NCBI GenBank assembly: GCA_025766275.1
Contig: JAFKAC010000006.1
Span: 744,001 to 808,000 of the forward strand
Reading direction: 5' to 3'
Length of the DNA: 64,000 nt
Origin: Lactarius indigo
Lineage: Eukaryota > Basidiomycota > Agaricomycetes > Russulales > Russulaceae
Positions 33,380 through 44,490 of the stretch are shown here, piece by piece; position 1 is the first letter of the stretch; every line of letters begins with the position of its first letter. The notes beneath the pieces are model-generated. The model saw only the letters and a list, made by a program, of their open reading frames with translations, made no database searches and was not told where the DNA came from. The position numbers and the translations under genes are program-made.

Positions 33380-34501
33380 ATGAGTTTGGGTTCTGCCCCC
33401 CCGAGTGACGTAGTCGAACTTGCGCCGTTCGCCAGAGCGCATCCCTTCAGATTGACCGAACCCCCGAACAAAAATTGGAAAGTCGGAGATGGACTGTTGG
33501 AAACACCTCTAGGGCAAGACTGGAGAGCAGACGAGGAACTAGGATGGAAGACGTGGGAGATGGCAAAGACATCAACTGCGTGAGCACCACCCGCACATCC
33601 CTTGATCGTATAGAGATACTTACCTTTGGATTCAGGGATGCGACCCAGATACTTAATAGCACCGTGATTCCACGGCCGATTGCATTCGTGTCCACATTGT
33701 CAGCTGAAAACAGTCCAAATCTTGCGCCATTCAGGTATGGTATACGCCTCATGCGCGCCACGATTCGCTTGGTATTTTATCGATGACGCATTTCGATAGT
33801 TTTTTTCAAGTGGCGAGTGATGAAAGGGCTGCGCCGTGATTCCGTTCCTCATGATGGTTTGAATTGGCAGGTAGCCTACAACCCCCCAATCATCAGCGTC
33901 TCGTTCAGGCTTTCTCCACGGCAACCCAAGAACACACGCGACAACATTCTTGCCACAAAAGAATTTGTCGTCAACTTGATCAGCGAACCATTTGTCGAAG
34001 CGGCCAACGAGGCGTCTGTTGAAGCTCCCGCAGATATCAGCGAGTGGGACGTGTCTGGCCTAACCCAAGAACCCAGCGTAAGGAAACGACGTTTTGGTTG
34101 TAAACTAGCCGACCAACAGGGTTATCGATAGGTGCACGTTAAGCCAGCGCGAGTGAGGGAAAGTGCGGTGAGTCTGGAATGTGAGGTACGGATACGACTG
34201 GTTCCACGTTGATTTGTACGTACGATTGGGTATACTGACATGCCACACCCACCAGCTGTTCCAGTCGCAGGATATCTTCCCTGATGGGAGCACAATACCT
34301 TCCGCGACACTCGTTCTCGGTCGAGTGAGATACGTACACGTCCGCAATTCTGTCTTGCAACCTGACGGACTGCGGGCCAACCCGGCAAAGTTGCGGCCGG
34401 TATCAAGAATCAGTGGCCTGACTTACGCAAGACTTGGGGAGGGATTTAATCTCCAGAGACCCGAATGGAGTGATGTCAAGCGAGTTCTCGAAGCCAAATG
34501 A
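33380..34501 (+). CDS. Flavin reductase-like (FMN-binding split-barrel) protein
   Basis: Six exons: 33380-33579, 33636-33734, 33800-33809 (10 nt), 33871-34077, 34132-34185 and 34256-34501, giving 271 residues with all phases consistent. Split-barrel proteins bind FMN and reduce it with NAD(P)H or support flavin monooxygenases. The fold is seen in LLNSTVIPRPIAFVSTLSA-like sequence (here QILNSTVIPRPIAFVSTL), NSPNLAPFSFFQVAYNPPII, SFRLSPRQPKNTRDNI and EFVVNLISEPFVEAAN, and the latter half VLGRVRYVHVRNSVL. The first 66 residues precede the barrel. The 10-nt exon supplies FFQ plus one base and restores the family's usual Ser-Tyr-Phe-x loop; without it the frame breaks. It is divergently paired with the Fe-ADH gene. 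Confidence 0.86.
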
Positions 34502-35124
34502 ATAACGTGGTGGGGGAGGGGGGAAATATCGGGTTCGGTTATCAGATGCGCAGAGATAGTATCGCAATTTTGGCAGTAGCAGATATAGTATTTGGCTGGA
34601 TGAGGGGGAGAAGAGCGCCTGGCCATGACGAAGCGACGACGTGGGAGTCCCTGGCACATGCACACAAGTCACACACTTGGACAGAACCGGAAATGAAAGG
34701 TTTCCAACGTTCGGCGGTGTTCGTAGTAAGTCCAGTGGGCCATTAGGAGGCAGATGAAGGACGAATTGAAGCTGTGCGGCGGGCAATGAGACATGGTCGT
34801 GTAGTCGGAGCCTCATGTCATCGTGCAGGCAGACTGACAACTGAAATCAAATCTGCCACGTGCTCTATATTCTCAAGTCTACCATACCTTCGTTACCAGT
34901 GCGTTCGAAAGATGTACAATAAATTTTACTTTGGACGCTAACCGCTCTTTGTTCCAGCCCTCTTTTGATAACCTCCTTTTTGCCCGTATTTTTCTGTCTT
35001 CCAACTCAATTTCCCCCGGTTCCGGCCCTTCATATAGAGAACCCTACAAGGTCCACTTGCACCGCTCAACCGCTTTCCTCGCTTTCCCTCTCCATCACAC
35101 AATCTCGCCGCGGCCCTTCGTGTC
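34502..35124. promoter_or_regulatory. Upstream region of the Sec7-like gene
   Basis: The last 190 bp are CT-rich (TTCCAGCCCTCTTTT, TTTCTGTCTTCC), typical of a fungal transcription start area. Nothing else was recognised. Confidence 0.45.
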
Positions 35125-38100
35125 ATGGAGCCATCAACTCCAGCCGAACAACGCGCCTTTGCTGTTGCCAAACTCAAGCGCGCCGCCTCTCTTCCTCGCA
35201 TGAAAGATGGTCGAAGACCACCTATGCATGTTGAAGCCGTCAGTGAGGGGGAGAGGTCACAACTGGATCGTCAGGAATTGGGCGCAGATGTCCAGATGAG
35301 TGATGACAGCCCAATGATGTCTGAAACTCAAGTCGGCGACGACGCTCGTCAAAATCGGGTAGAGCCAGAACCTGATGTCGAGACTGAACATAGCGAAGCC
35401 AAGCTCGACGATCCGAAGACCGAAGAAGAACCAATCATATCGCCCCCCGCAACCCCCCTACTACCGGAAGATACCCCGACAAAGTCGAGGCGTCGTTCGC
35501 GCTCCCGTTCAAGGGGGCGAAGCTCCAAGGACTTCAAAGGCAAAGCCAAGGCAACTCAGTCTCCTCAGTCTCCTCGCCCCCAAAATGCCGCCGTGTCTGC
35601 GAACGATTCTTCGCCCGACGAAGGGCCTATTTCTTCTGCTCCTCAACCCAATAACTTCGCCTCTCCCCCCCTAATATCCCCAATACCCGCTCATTTTGCC
35701 TTGCTCCAAGCGCAGCGTATACTCGCGTCCCCGGAACCTGGTATCATATATCCCGGAACTTCTCCGCCAACGCCCATGCTCCCTACTCTACAAGACATTC
35801 AGCGTGGACTTTTCCGCTCAAACAGCGCCGCAGCGCGTTTGATAGCCTTGCAACAGCTGGCGGGGCCCGACACTTATGACCACTCACATGCATCGCCACC
35901 TGTCACACCGCCACCTCTTCCTAAATTAGGTCGCTGGAACACTGTGGGCGGAAGTGGAGGCGAGCGCGTCGCTGCTCGTAAGGTCATGATGCGTCATATC
36001 GGCAAGCGCCTGAAAGAGGCGGAGGCAGACCAGACTAGTGGAGGTGAGGACCCTCAACCCGCAATACCGGTGCGTCGTAAGCGACGTTCAAAACGTACTT
36101 CAACGAGGTCGACCGTTGTCGACGATCGTGATCCACCTACGGCTGCTTCTCCGACCACCCCTGTGTTTCCAACTCCAGCTTTACCCCCACCTACTCCTGA
36201 GCCAGCACGCGACGAAAGTGATCCCCGCTCCCTCTCCGTACGGAGTCCAACACCGAACCCAAGGAGCCCCAGCGTCGAGCGTAGTCGAGAAGACACTTTG
36301 GCCAAGCTGACAGGAGAGTCACCGCCCGTCACAACATACTATGAGACTCCGTTGGATCGGCGAGGTGTGGTGGTTGAGGATGATGACGCTCCCGATCCCG
36401 ATCACGGTCAAGCCTCCCCTATCCCACGTTTGGCGTACAATGGCCGCTCTGATACTCCTCAAGCCTCCATCCGACCACCTCACCCTTCTGGCTCTCCATC
36501 AAATGCTTCGGCAGAGTTGGGAGACTCCGGTGTTTCCGAATATTTGTCGGAGTCTGCTCAGGAGCATCAAGACGTGTTCCCGACCTCTCCATTTGCTACA
36601 CCTCTACGCGAGAGGCAAGGACCCGATGAGGAGGAAGAGGATTCTCGTGCCGAAAATGAAACGGCAAGACGCCCGCCCTGGAGCGATGCCTATGACCGTG
36701 AGATTAGTTGGGTGGCTGAGCTAGGTCAGTTTAATTTAGTTGCGTACCTTTCAAGTCGCTTACCATGTCTACTTGCACTAGTTCCCGCAACAGTTCCGGA
36801 GCGCATTCCCGTTCACGACGACAACGACTATGATGACACAGATGACACAGACGAGCCGAAGGGCCATCTGACTACTTCACTGCCTCAGTCGGATCCTGAG
36901 GAGCATGAGCACGAAGACGATGACGAATCTTTGCCGCGTGCGTCTTCACATTCCACGCATTCGAAGGACCTTTTGGTGGACATCGAAACCTCTCCTGGAC
37001 CACCTAATCCTTCCAATATACCGCCATCTCCATCGTCTGCCATCGTTCTTCACAGACACTTCAGTGATGATTCTCGTCTCTTCCCTGCCCGTCTTTCGTT
37101 GTCATCACCTAGTCAACCTGAGCTCTCCTCGCCAAACCCAGAATATCAAGAATGGGAGGAGTCTCTGCGGGTGATCGTCACTGACTCTACGCCAAAGAAA
37201 AATGGAGAGGGCTCACGACGCGGATGGGAAAAGTTCAAAGATTTTGTTCGGCCAGGTTCAAGTAACGGGAGGCGATCACGGACGAATAGCATCAGAGAGC
37301 GCGCGAACAACACCGATTCTAGTACAAGCAGGGAGAGCGGTGCGAGCATAACAAGTCCCTATAAGGCGGACAAAGGCCTAACAAGCCCCTCCAAGACGGA
37401 CAAAGGTGATTGAGAACAACCTTTAGTTCCGATGCACGTTCACCTGACCGTTTATGGCCAGAGCCCGCTTCCTCATACTTTCCGAGCTCACCTGGCGCCG
37501 TATCCCCTGTGCCTCCTGCGTCCAGCGAAACTTTACTCAAGTATGGTGGTGACGCCAAACTATTCCCATTCCCGGGTATTTTCCCAGGCGTGAAAAGACT
37601 AGAAGAAGAGCGACGTACTCGTGTCGGCGGCCTATCACTCAACGCCTCTTCCCCCGATATCGCGTCACCTCCAACCCTAGATGAATTCTCCGCCATAAGT
37701 TCGGGTTCTGCGTCCTCACGTACTCCTCAAGCTTCTCCAGAATTTTCTCGAGACCGGAAGTTGTCGCACCAGGCCTCCGACACGCGCCTTTTCCAGAAGT
37801 ACAACTCGGGGAATACTCCACCGGCGTTGTCATCACCGTCGACATCTACGACCCAGCCAGACCCCACTTCCCCACACACTCCCAACAATTCTGGATGGCT
37901 TGGTGGAAAATTACCCACCAATCGTGAGGGTGTCAAAAAGTGGCTGATTACCAAGGGACTGTTTCCTTCACAGTCCTCGCAGTCTTCACATCCTGGCCTC
38001 CAGCAGCCAATTTTGGGTCCCGTTGTTACCTCACAGTCGGGATCGACGGATGTGAGCAGAAAGCCATCGCTGTCCGATCTCTTTGATGCCGGGAAAGACA

Positions 38101-40638
38101 ACGAACTTATGACAGACATGTCGAGGACGCCTACCACCATCAACGAGAATACACCACAAAGCGGAGCATCTCAAAACGGCCACGAGGTCGAGGGACGAGC
38201 GTTTCTCTCCTGAGGGGTCCTCCACACCAGAAACGCCAGCCTACGACAAGCAGCCTTACGATACTCCGCATGTCCTCGCTTCGAATGGAGACGCCCAATC
38301 TGAAACTTATCCTGCCCAGTCCATGTCGCCTGCCCCAGACCCTAATTCCTCCGCTACCCCTGATCCGACGTCATCGTTGGACGATTACGCCAGCCAATCC
38401 TCGCCTTCGTCCACATCGCCGGAACGCTTTTTAGAACCAACAACTTTGCGTACGCCGGGAACGATGATACTTGAACGACTAGATGAAATCCTAGGACATG
38501 GGTCGCGTGGTTCAGATGGCTCTCCCTTCGTCGACGACCCGCCGAGGAAGTTGCTCCTATCTTCACAAGTACTCCAGGTCGCCAACTCGAATACAGTGAA
38601 GGATCGCTTCCTGTTTTTGTTCAACGACATCCTTGTGATCGCCAAGCCGGTTACGCACGACTACGACGCACTCCTGGACACGAGCAAACCCTCGCCTTTG
38701 GATCGGAAGTTCATCGTGAAGAGCGTCGCACAACTGCGCGATGTCAAATTTACGGCCGATAGAGACGACCTTCCACTTGGCTCATCCGTGTCTATCAACA
38801 GAAATCCACTTGTCAGGACTTTTGTCGTTCAGTTCTCGAAGGACGCGGATCACGCGATAGCCCAGTTCTTCGAGAAATCTGGCACACGCGATGACCCGAC
38901 AGTGCTCGGCCAGCTGCTATTCAGGATGCTGGATCTTGACAGGGCAAAGTTGGGCGATTATCTGTCGCGGAGGACGTCGAAGGTCGTGCTCAAGGCGTTT
39001 ATCGGGAGCTTTGACTTCGGCGGGGTTCGGATCGACAAGGCGCTTCGTGTGTTCCTTCAGTCGCTTCACCTCGCTCCTTCGAGGTACTCCAACCCCCTCG
39101 AATATGTCTCAGACTCTTTCGCCAGCCGTTGGTACGATGCGAACGCCGACCTCGTCGCATACGACAAGGATCTTGCCCTCAGGCTTGTCCGCGCGGTGAT
39201 CCAGCTGAATGGCGTTCTTTATGGGGGCGTTGTACAGGACCCGTGGGACCATGTGCAAATCAAGCGGAACGTAACAAGCCGCGATTTTATTGATGCGTTC
39301 CGGCGATACGACCCACGGTGTCTTGTCCCTGACGAACTACTGGACAGAATCCACGCGTCCATTAGGCGAGAGCCGCTTTCACAAGCTCGTAATTCTGCAC
39401 ATTCGACGACGCCAGATCAGCTCATCGTACTGAAGCGCCCGATTCCGTCACGCCTCACTTACCGCATGCAGTCTGAGCCCATCATCGTGCGCATCCCTCA
39501 AGTGGACCCCTCGCTCACCATTCATCTGCACGGCAATGAGCTCATCTTTGATCCGCCCTACCTCTCATTCACCCGTTCCGCCGAGGCGTCTTTCCGCATT
39601 ACCGGCACGGGTCTTGGCCTCAAGACGGTGTCATTCTCTCGTTCGGGGCCAAGTGCGTTGCTGTATACGGGCCTCCCGTTGAGCAGTCCAATCGTGATCG
39701 AGCGGAGCTTTATGCGCAATACGTTCCAACTTGCGTTTGTGAACCACGAAGGCTCGAAGCGGCGATACATGTTCAGTGTTGACGACCCGGTCATGCGATA
39801 TAACTGGACTGTCTCTCTAAAACGCCAGATCGATATCGTCAGTGCGGGTCAACAGGCGCAGGCCGTAGGGTCCAGTCCGTTCCATCGGGCGGCTGAGCAG
39901 ATTGCGTTCCGCGTGCTACAGGAGACACTGATACCGCCTCTGTCGGCGAACCGTGGCATCCCTCCGTTCGCTAGCCAGTACTTCCCGACACAGGCCCCCG
40001 TTCAGCCGCTTTCCCCCCGACGTAATAATCGTCCCTATGCTAACGGAAAAGAGACGCCGCCACTCCCGCATCATGTGCGGTCAAAGTCGCGTAGCCAGGT
40101 ATACCACCGCCATGGACCAGGGAAACTCGAACACCAGCAGCTCGACCTGTTACTTTCACCGAACGGCAGTGACGGCACGGACTCGCCCGAGACGGACGCT
40201 GAGGATGCCTCGCCCCGAGAAGGAGGCTCTCGTTTGTGGGGAGGCAAAGAGCTGGAGATGATTTGCCAGCAAAATAGCGCGATTGTGTTGGTTCTTGCGT
40301 CATCACAGAGCGAGCCTGTGCACAGCAGACCGGCCACCTTCACCAGCACCTCTGCGCCCCGCGATCCCTGTTCAATAACTCTAATGATGTTTTCTTTTTT
40401 TTTTTTTTGTATACTCACGTGGGTCGTCGTCCTCATTGCCTACTATCCAAGTTACGTTTTGCTAAGGACAGATTTGATTTTTCTAGGCTATGTCGATGGT
40501 CTCTCCCGTATTTCGCCGTATTTCGCCTTTGATGGTCTCTCGCACTCGTACACTCACTCCAGTACTCCCACGTTTTTGCCACGCTATGGGCCATATGTCG
40601 ACCTTTCCGATGATATAATCTTGGTTGTTTGTTGTTGA
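35125..40638 (+). CDS. Large PH-Sec7-PH protein (Arf GEF-like) lacking the glutamic finger
   Basis: Exons join across introns at about 36725-36781, 37406-37461 (CTGAC branch site) and 38187-38250 or 38253. About 1,000 N-terminal residues are disordered (Ser/Pro-rich, RRRSRSRSRGRS). The conserved part lies at about 38460-39840: VKDRFLFLFNDILVIAKP (PH-like strand), then a Sec7 domain (LGDYLSRRTSKVVLKAFIGS, IDKALRVFLQSL, LVRAVIQLNGVLYGG, ELLDRIHASIRREPL) and a second PH region (FQLAFVNHEGSKRRYMF, YNWTVSLKRQI). Sec7 domains exchange GDP on Arf GTPases through a Glu in LPGEAQ. Here that site reads LAPSRYS, so the catalytic Glu is absent, and the second motif (LNT-LHN) is LNGVLYG. It may be a scaffold or use another mechanism. 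The last 70 residues read into poly-T DNA and are doubtful. Confidence 0.75.
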
Positions 40639-40856
40639 TGTATTTAATGTTTTACTGTTTCTCCATTCTCTTCATGTCTCAATCGAGTTGTCACGGGGTC
40701 CCGACTGATAACTCCGAGGAGCTCACTTCACACCCACACAAACTATGAATCATCTGTGAACTGTAATTATAGTCTGTCCTGTCCTCACAACGAGAATACA
40801 GCCCCCGAGCTTGTGTGCCTCTGTCCCGAACAACCGTCTACCATAGGCGCCGACCG

Positions 40857-42516
40857 ATGGCGTCCCTCCCCACGACGATTTTAGGCTTTCGATTGAGCTA
40901 CCACCTCCGCAGCCGACCTGTCCCGCCTTTACGTTGTTCCCACAGCTCTCTCTTGCGACTCTCGCACACACCTCCTTCACTTCTGCATAGATACCACAGG
41001 GATAGAAGGTATGCGGCGGCAGATACACGGAAACGGTGTGGATAAAGGGAAGCATCCAGAAAGCGAACACCGCAGTAACCACTCCCAACCGACCTCCCAC
41101 TCGCATTCCCATGGGATTTTGGGAGGGCACTCACACTCGCACGAACACGGCGGTCATGATCACGGCGGCGGGCTGATCGAAGTCGCTTGAGAGAGGAGGT
41201 GCGCGTCCTCACCTCTATATGCAGGTCTCCATTCATCCCATCATCCAAACCCGCCGCCTCCCCTATCTTTCTTTCGACTAAAAAGGTGACCGGGGCAGTC
41301 GTGTAACGCTCATTGGACTCGGGGCAAACATCCTCCTTACAAGCGCGAAGGGCGCAGCGGGTTGGTCCATGAACTCTGCAGCGCTGCTCGCCGACGCTGG
41401 CCATTCGCTTAGTGGTAAGCACAACTTTGAATTTACTTCGCTATTTACTCGGCTCCTTTGTTCCGGTTGGGGGAGAAAGAGCGTTGTAATGCCGCTCGGC
41501 TTGACGTGGTCGGATTCACACCGGAACACCACACCCCTCCATTCTCACGTGTTTGACTGACGATCATCCCCTCAAGACCTTTTGGGCGATTTCGTCGTCC
41601 TGATTTCGTGGCGCCTCTCGCGCCGGCCCCCCAGCCGCCGATACCCATTCGGCCTCGCCAAGTTCGAGACGGTCGGCACGGGCCTCGTCGCGCTCCTGCC
41701 TCATCGGCGGCGCCCTGGGCATCTGCGCGCATTCGCTCTCGCTCCTCCTCTCGGTCCTGTCCGAGACCGCCTCGTCCGTCGCCGCGGGCCCGTTGCAGAC
41801 GGCGCTTGATCAACGTCACCGAGGCCTGCGCACCACATCCCCGCCATCGGCCAGTTCGCACACTCGCACGCCCATCACGCGCACGCGCTGGACTTGAACG
41901 CGGCGTGGTTCGCTGCCGTCGGCGTGGCGTCCAAGGAGTGGCTGTTCCGTATCACGCGCAAGGTCGCGGAGCAGGAGGGCAGTCCGGTGCTGCTTCGCGA
42001 ACGCGTATCATCATCGGAGCGACGCGTATTCTAGCGTCGTCGCATTGATTCGCGATCCTGGGTAGCGGTTTGTTTCCTACGCTTCCGCTGGATCCCCATT
42101 GGAGGTGCGCGTCAACCACCCCCTTTTTTTTCTTAATTTCACGCTCTTTACTGATGGCTCTCGTCGGACAGGCCTTATTGTTTCCTTCGTCATCTTCGGA
42201 CAGGGGCTCTCAGTACTCAAGGGCGCCTTTTGGGAGATGACGGATGCCAGCGTTTCCAAATCTATCTTACAGTCCCTTTCTCGTCCTTTGGACAGACTTG
42301 TTGAAGATCCGCGTTGGTCAACTGACCTCCTCCATGTGCACGACCTCCGTGCGCGCCGTGCGGGCTCGCAACTCTTTGTCGACTTCTCGGCAGGAGTCCC
42401 AGGGAACGTGACTGCTTCAAAGTTGGATCAGGCTGGAGAAGGAGATGGTCGCTGCTTTGAAGGCAGAGAGGAAGGACGTCAAGGAGGTACATGTGCGTTT
42501 CGAAGGTTGTCTCTGA
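40857..42516 (+). CDS. CDF cation transporter (mitochondrial MMT-like), multiple one-base shifts
   Basis: Conserved blocks run in order through changing frames: an Arg-rich leader (residues 1-50), a His-rich loop (SHSHSHGILGGHSHSHEHGG), GDRGSRVTLIGLGANI, the metal-site helix MNSAALLADAGHSLS, LLGDFVVLISWRLSRRPP with RRYPFGLAKFETVGTG, SKEWLFRITRKVAEQEGSP, the second metal site ANAYHHRSDAYSS, and a C-terminal domain (VHDLRARRAGSQLFVDF) ending EKEMVAALKAERKDVKE. CDF proteins of this type move iron, manganese or zinc across mitochondrial membranes. Introns at about 41029-41074 (GTGTGG...CCGCAG), 41196, 41412 and 42108 fit. Between them at least six extra single bases interrupt the frame: 41182, 41700, about 41832, 41996, 42051 and 42097, plus a shift near 42430. 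Codon-level conservation is otherwise intact, so this is either a very recent pseudogene or sequence error. Confidence 0.75.
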
Positions 42517-43219
42517 GGCCGCCGAGCAAGAAAGAACTCGATAGTGTTTCTGGTGTGGGTTGTGTAGTGTGACCTGGGGTCGGGTTGTAACAGCGATGGG
42601 GCCCTAGCAATTGGGGTGATCCAGTTGGGCTCTGCCCTCCGTGCTGCCCGCTTGATCCCCGTCTTTGGGAGTACTTTTATACTTTTATTCGGATTATTTC
42701 AATTTTCTCGACGTTTTTTAAGCATTCTATGTTAATACTGCGTGGTGAAAATGGAGTGGCACTGTATTTATCACTAGAAACATGATTCCTGCCAGTGCCA
42801 CTGCCACATTGTCTTGGCTCGATGTTTGCCCCGTGCTTCACTGGCTCTCAATCATCCGTGCTGCTGCAATCACTTCAATTATCATAGGGGCCCAGAGCAT
42901 CTTGGTCTCGTTATTGTCCGTCCTGCACACGGCACAGTACGTACCAGATAGGTTGATAAGTATAGAAGGAGGGCCGTCTTTATTTTAAGCCATGTAAAAT
43001 ATGATATGTACAGTATCATCTAGACGCCTAAAAAGACACACATACAACAAAAGCTTTCAAAAAAAAAAAAGGCCAAGCTCATCTCATAACCAGTGACTGA
43101 AATCTAACTCAACAATAATTCCAATACTGCCTGCACTGCTTTGGACTGCCACGGCAGGTTCTTGAGTATGGTAAACTGGTAAGGGTAGTGAATAAACCCA
43201 ATATAAAAGAGTTATAAAG
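42517..43219. other. No gene recognised
   Basis: The stretch is AT-rich with an A(11) run at about 43060. It includes 3' DNA of the CDF gene (+) and of the LRAT-like gene (-). Confidence 0.5.
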
Positions 43220-43950
43220 TTAAGATCTCCGGGACAGTAGCGGAGTCACGGACCCCTTCTTCATAGAACTAACGAGCTGAGGCACCAACACCCCAATAGG
43301 CATAGCAAACCAATAAACCAGCATCTTCGGTATAGTAAACGAAATCCTGGACAGAAGAAACCCCACGAAGTGCTGGCAGTTCCATTTCAGTAGGTTGTAG
43401 TTGATGTTCCTGCTTTCCACTCGGATGAAATTGCATTGGCTACCCAGACTCGTAAGTACGCACTCACTGATTCAGACCGTACGGCGGCGTGGTGCACCTC
43501 GTGGTAGTGAGAGTACATACCCGTTTGCTCGATCTCCCAATCGGACATGCACGTATCCCCAACATGATGCCAGGTGCTGTACACCCCAAGCAAGTACCAG
43601 GGGATGAGTTTTGCGCTCAGGTCGCTCTTGTTAAGTGAAAGCCCCTTCGCGCCATAGTTGCTGCTGCTGCTCTTCATGCTCTTCCCAGTGCCGAGATGGT
43701 AGTAAATGCCCCGGACCACGAGCGCCCAGTGTGTCGTATCGGCATAGCCAGACGTGAGGTCGCCGATCTTGTTGAGGGGTTTAGAGTCCAGTTCTCTCTT
43801 CACAAGGAAAATGGGGACTGGGTTCATGGGGACTGATGCGCTGGTGTTGAGGGTAATAGTATGATACTGGGAGCTTTGGATGCGGACGTGAGTGGGCTGG
43901 TTCACGACGGTGCAGCCATTAATACTGCCGGGCATCTGGGCTAGAGACAA
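43220..43950 (-). CDS. LRAT/H-REV107-like (NlpC/P60-fold) Cys protein with membrane tail
   Basis: A first exon of about 150 residues starts at ATG 43950. It contains a candidate catalytic His (THWALVVRGIYYHLG) and LIPWYLLGVYSTWHHVGDT. A second exon carries the Cys motif NYNLLKWNCQHFV followed by a hydrophobic helix (PKMLVYWFAMPIGVLVP) and a basic tail. The HWAL...YHL and NCxHFV pair is the signature of LRAT/H-REV107 proteins, which are Cys acyltransferases or phospholipases anchored by a C-terminal membrane span. The intron starts near GTATGT at about 43520 and ends near 43405; its exact acceptor is unsettled because phases do not close with one intron. Function is inferred from the motif pair. 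Confidence 0.6.
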
Positions 43951-44490
43951 CGTAGACTGAAGGACGGAGATCTACCGCGAGGACTGTGCGTATATCAGAA
44001 GGGACGAAAGATTGTTCGAATGCGTCTTGTAATCTGTTTGACGGATCCATACGCCCTATCGAATACATATGCCTCACCCAATCCTCGCGCGTACAATCGG
44101 GAGGGAATGAGGCCTAATATCCTAATGACTGGTCGATGCACCTTGTGATGTGAAAGATGAATTCCATCGACCTACATATGCCTCACCCACTCCTCATGCA
44201 GGCCTCATGGGTGTGACGGGAGGGAAAAGTGCAATCGTTGAGGTCGAAGTGAAGCCTCGCTCCCGGCTCGCTCCCATCATGCGCTGTGACGGTCCTGGGG
44301 GGCAGGCCGCTGAGCTAAACGGGGTCTTCCCGGGACTGGGACGTTGTTTGGCGCGTCATCCTAAGCAATCCCAAACAACCACATCGAGGTCGACGTATCA
44401 CATGATAGTGGCTTGACACAGTCAGGTCTCGTGACCGCGTCGAGACGCGTCAAGGGCAAATCCTGCTCCTAGTACGGGACTATAATCATA
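43951..44490. promoter_or_regulatory. Divergent upstream region, LRAT-like gene / DCC1
   Basis: 540 bp with an internal repeat: CATATGCCTCACCCA occurs at about 44067 and again at about 44176, each followed by TCCTC. No defined element. Confidence 0.4.

Noticed and set aside
37406..37461. Premature stop splitting the Sec7-like gene in two
   Set aside because: A 56-nt intron with a CTGAC branch site removes the stop and restores frame, so one gene is the better model.
40380..40638. Membrane-helix-like end of the Sec7-like protein
   Set aside because: The hydrophobic stretch comes from a poly-T tract and following AT-rich DNA, more likely an intron or 3' region than coding sequence.
41029..41074. 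First frame change in the CDF gene as an indel
   Set aside because: A normal 46-nt GT-AG intron (GTGTGG...CCGCAG) explains it with matching phase.
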